Positions 15,338 through 17,120 of a DNA stretch of 17,120 bases are shown here, in pieces. A program made the translations under genes and the position numbers. The DNA is from an uncultured Bacteroides sp. (GTDB taxonomy: Bacteria; Bacteroidota; Bacteroidia; Bacteroidales; Bacteroidaceae), in NCBI GenBank assembly GCA_900557355.1, contig USSR01000063.1, forward strand, positions 1-17,120, written 5' to 3'. Under the pieces are notes generated by a model. It did no database searches and was not told the DNA's origin. It saw nothing but the letters and a program-made list of their open reading frames with translations. The stretch's first letter is position 1. Each line of letters begins with the position of its first letter.

Positions 15338-16744
15338 ATGCAGGAAGTCCAACGTTTTAACAAAGTCCTAAAATCTTTGGTCCTTTTTGGGGATCTTATT
15401 TTGCTGAACCTGCTTTTATGGGGATTTAATTTGTTTCTGGGTACCCGTTTCTGGTGTATTCATTGCGGTTCTATCTTTCAGGGTATGACTCTTATCACTC
15501 TGTGCTATTTACTTTGTAATATGCATTCAGGTGTTATTCTTCATCGTCCTGTGGTACGTCCTGAACAGATTATGATCCGTGTTTTACGTAACATGGTTCC
15601 TTTTGTCTTTTTATCGGTTTGTACGTTGCTTGTTTTTCATTTTCATTTTTCACATTCCCGATATTTCGGACTGTTTTATGTTGCTTTAATAATTGTTATT
15701 ATCAGCTATCGTTTAATTTCCCGTCACTTTCTGGAGCTTTATCGAAAAAAGGGAGGAAATGTTCGTAAGGTCGTATTGGTTGGGAGCCATGAGAATATGC
15801 AGGAACTTTATCATGCGATGACGGATGATCCTACGTCTGGTTATCGTGTACTGGGTTATTTCGAGGATTTTCCTTCGGGTCGGTATCCACAGGAGGTTCC
15901 ATATTTGGGACAACCCAATGAAGTAAGTGTTTTTTTAGAAAAACATGCGGGAGAGATTAATCAGCTTTATTGTAGTCTTCCTTCTGTGCGTAGTGCGGAG
16001 ATTGTTCCTATTATTAATTACTGTGAAAATCATTTGGTCCGTTTTTTTAGTGTTCCTAATGTCCGTAACTATTTGAAACGTAGGATGCATTTTGAGTTAT
16101 TGGGTAATGTTCCTGTGCTTTCCATTCGTTGTGAGCCATTGGAGTCATTGGAGAACCGTATTATCAAGCGTACTTTTGATGTCATTTGTTCAGGGCTATT
16201 TCTTATTACAGTCTTCCCGTTCGTTTATATATTCTTCGGAATTGCGATCAAGCTAAGTTCTCCCGGCCCTGTCTTTTTCAAGCAGAAACGCAGTGGTGAG
16301 GATGGTCGTGAATTCTGGTGTTACAAGTTTCGTTCGATGAAGGTTAATACGCAATGTGATACTCTTCAGGCCACGGAAAATGATCCTCGTAAAACACGTA
16401 TCGGAGAGATTATGAGGAAGACTAGTGTGGATGAATTACCACAATTCATCAATGTGTTGAAGGGTGATATGTCTATTGTAGGTCCCCGTCCACACATGTT
16501 GAAGCATACGGAGGAATATTCTAATCTGATAAATAAGTTTATGGTTCGTCACTTTGTTAAACCTGGAATAACTGGTTGGGCGCAGGTGACTGGTTATCGT
16601 GGTGAGACGAAAGAACTCTGGCAGATGGAGGGTCGCGTGCAACGTGATATCTGGTACATAGAGCATTGGACTTTTTTATTGGATTTATATATTATGTATA
16701 AGACAGTGTATAATGCCATACGCGGAGAAAAAGAAGCATATTAA
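15338..16744 (+). CDS. WcaJ-like undecaprenyl-phosphate sugar phosphotransferase (priming enzyme)
   Basis: Polyprenyl glycosylphosphotransferase, 468 residues, that starts repeat-unit assembly by moving a sugar-1-phosphate (often glucose or galactose) from a UDP-sugar to undecaprenyl phosphate on the inner membrane. Residues about 10-130 form four or so membrane helices; a CoA-binding-like domain (VVLVGSHENMQEL, about 145-260) follows. The catalytic bacterial-sugar-transferase domain begins KRTFD (277-281), with SSPGPVFFKQKRSGEDG, a DELPQ motif (365-369), GPRPH (382-386) and KPGITGWAQVTGYRGET. All hallmarks are intact and the length is that of full WcaJ-type enzymes. The exact sugar is not predictable. 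It is followed after 56 bp by the export lipoprotein gene. Confidence 0.92.
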   Translation: MQEVQRFNKVLKSLVLFGDLILLNLLLWGFNLFLGTRFWCIHCGSIFQGMTLITLCYLLCNMHSGVILHRPVVRPEQIMIRVLRNMVPFVFLSVCTLLVFHFHFSHSRYFGLFYVALIIVIISYRLISRHFLELYRKKGGNVRKVVLVGSHENMQELYHAMTDDPTSGYRVLGYFEDFPSGRYPQEVPYLGQPNEVSVFLEKHAGEINQLYCSLPSVRSAEIVPIINYCENHLVRFFSVPNVRNYLKRRMHFELLGNVPVLSIRCEPLESLENRIIKRTFDVICSGLFLITVFPFVYIFFGIAIKLSSPGPVFFKQKRSGEDGREFWCYKFRSMKVNTQCDTLQATENDPRKTRIGEIMRKTSVDELPQFINVLKGDMSIVGPRPHMLKHTEEYSNLINKFMVRHFVKPGITGWAQVTGYRGETKELWQMEGRVQRDIWYIEHWTFLLDLYIMYKTVYNAIRGEKEAY

Positions 16745-16800
16745 ATAATTGACAATAAAAAGACGATAATAAAAACTTAGAAATTAAAGGGCGTTTAATT

Positions 16801-17120
16801 ATGAATTTACGAATTATGATGAGAAGACTTAACAACAGAAATTTATGGCTACTATTGTTGCCATTCCTATTGACTGCTTGTCAGTCTTATAAAAAGGTTC
16901 CATATTTTCAAAATGTGGAAGTTGTGAACGAGGTAGAACAACAGGAAAAATTGTATGATGCCAAGATAATGCCAAAGGATTTGTTGACTATTGTGGTATC
17001 GTGCACTAGTCCTGAACTTGCGATACCTTTTAACCTGACAGTGGCCAGTAATGCTGGAATAGCTGTGAGTACTTCGTCTTATGTGACTACTCAACCTGTA
17101 TTACAACCTTATTTGGTAGA
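16801..17120 (+). CDS. wza: Wza-type polysaccharide export outer-membrane lipoprotein (3' truncated by window)
   Basis: First 106 codons of an outer-membrane polysaccharide exporter; the frame is open to the window edge. A lipoprotein signal is clear: a basic start (NLRIMMRRLNNRN), a hydrophobic run (LWLLLLPFLL) and the lipobox LLTAC, with C27 as the lipidated cysteine. The mature part begins QSYKKVPYFQN, and DAKIMPKDLLTIVVS matches the start of the polysaccharide-export domain of Bacteroides Wza-like proteins. Start codons at 16816 and 16819 are also possible and would shorten the basic region. Wza-type proteins form the exit channel and work with a Wzc-like inner-membrane co-polymerase, which would be expected just downstream. 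Confidence 0.9.
   Translation, partial: MNLRIMMRRLNNRNLWLLLLPFLLTACQSYKKVPYFQNVEVVNEVEQQEKLYDAKIMPKDLLTIVVSCTSPELAIPFNLTVASNAGIAVSTSSYVTTQPVLQPYLV

Noticed and set aside
16749..16770. TTGACA followed by GATAAT before the export lipoprotein gene, resembling a sigma-70 promoter
   Set aside because: Spacing is only 10 bp, and Bacteroidales use a different consensus (TTG and TAnnTTTG), which is not seen here.
1..17120. Insertion sequences, integrases, CRISPR arrays, tRNA or rRNA genes
   Set aside because: No transposase or integrase motifs, no regularly spaced repeats and no RNA gene signatures were found on either strand by eye.

Overview
The window is most of a capsular polysaccharide (CPS) biosynthesis operon from a Bacteroidales gut bacterium, most likely Bacteroides, Phocaeicola or Parabacteroides. 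Three things point there: the C-terminus of a UpxY/NusG-like antiterminator at the left edge, low overall G+C, and a right end running from a GT2 glycosyltransferase to a WcaJ-type priming transferase to a Wza-type export lipoprotein. Every credible gene is on the + strand. Genes abut or overlap by a few bases, the largest gap is 109 bp, and no intrinsic terminator is visible, so the block looks like one transcript of at least 16.9 kb.

Layout. (a) 1-203: end of upxY, then an 80-bp leader containing two perfect 12-bp palindromes and no upxZ gene. (b) 284-9107, tightly packed block A: Wzx flippase, acyltransferase-3 membrane protein, FrhB/F420-hydrogenase-beta-like Fe-S flavoprotein, pyruvyl transferase A, Wzy-like polymerase, two GT4 glycosyltransferases and a hexapeptide-repeat acetyltransferase. 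(c) 9108-9216: the longest spacer. (d) 9217-13499, A+T-rich block B: an atypical GT4, a nitroreductase-family flavoprotein with a long N-terminal extension, pyruvyl transferase B and another GT4. (e) 13540-17120, more conserved-looking right end: NAD-dependent epimerase/dehydratase, GT2, WcaJ-like primer transferase and the start of the Wza-like lipoprotein, which runs off the window.

How it works together (inference from families). The WcaJ-like enzyme loads the first sugar phosphate onto undecaprenyl phosphate. Five glycosyltransferases (four GT4, one GT2) extend it, suggesting a repeat of up to about six sugars. Two pyruvyl transferases and two acyltransferases could add ketal pyruvate and acyl groups. 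Wzx flips the unit, Wzy polymerises it, and the Wza-like lipoprotein, with a Wzc partner presumably beyond the edge, exports it. Only one nucleotide-sugar enzyme is present, so most precursors must come from elsewhere in the genome.

The most interesting feature is that each of the two pyruvyl transferase genes lies directly behind a gene for a redox protein: an FrhB-like protein 1 bp before the first and a nitroreductase-like protein 3 bp before the second. The role of such redox partners in capsule synthesis is, to my knowledge, not established.
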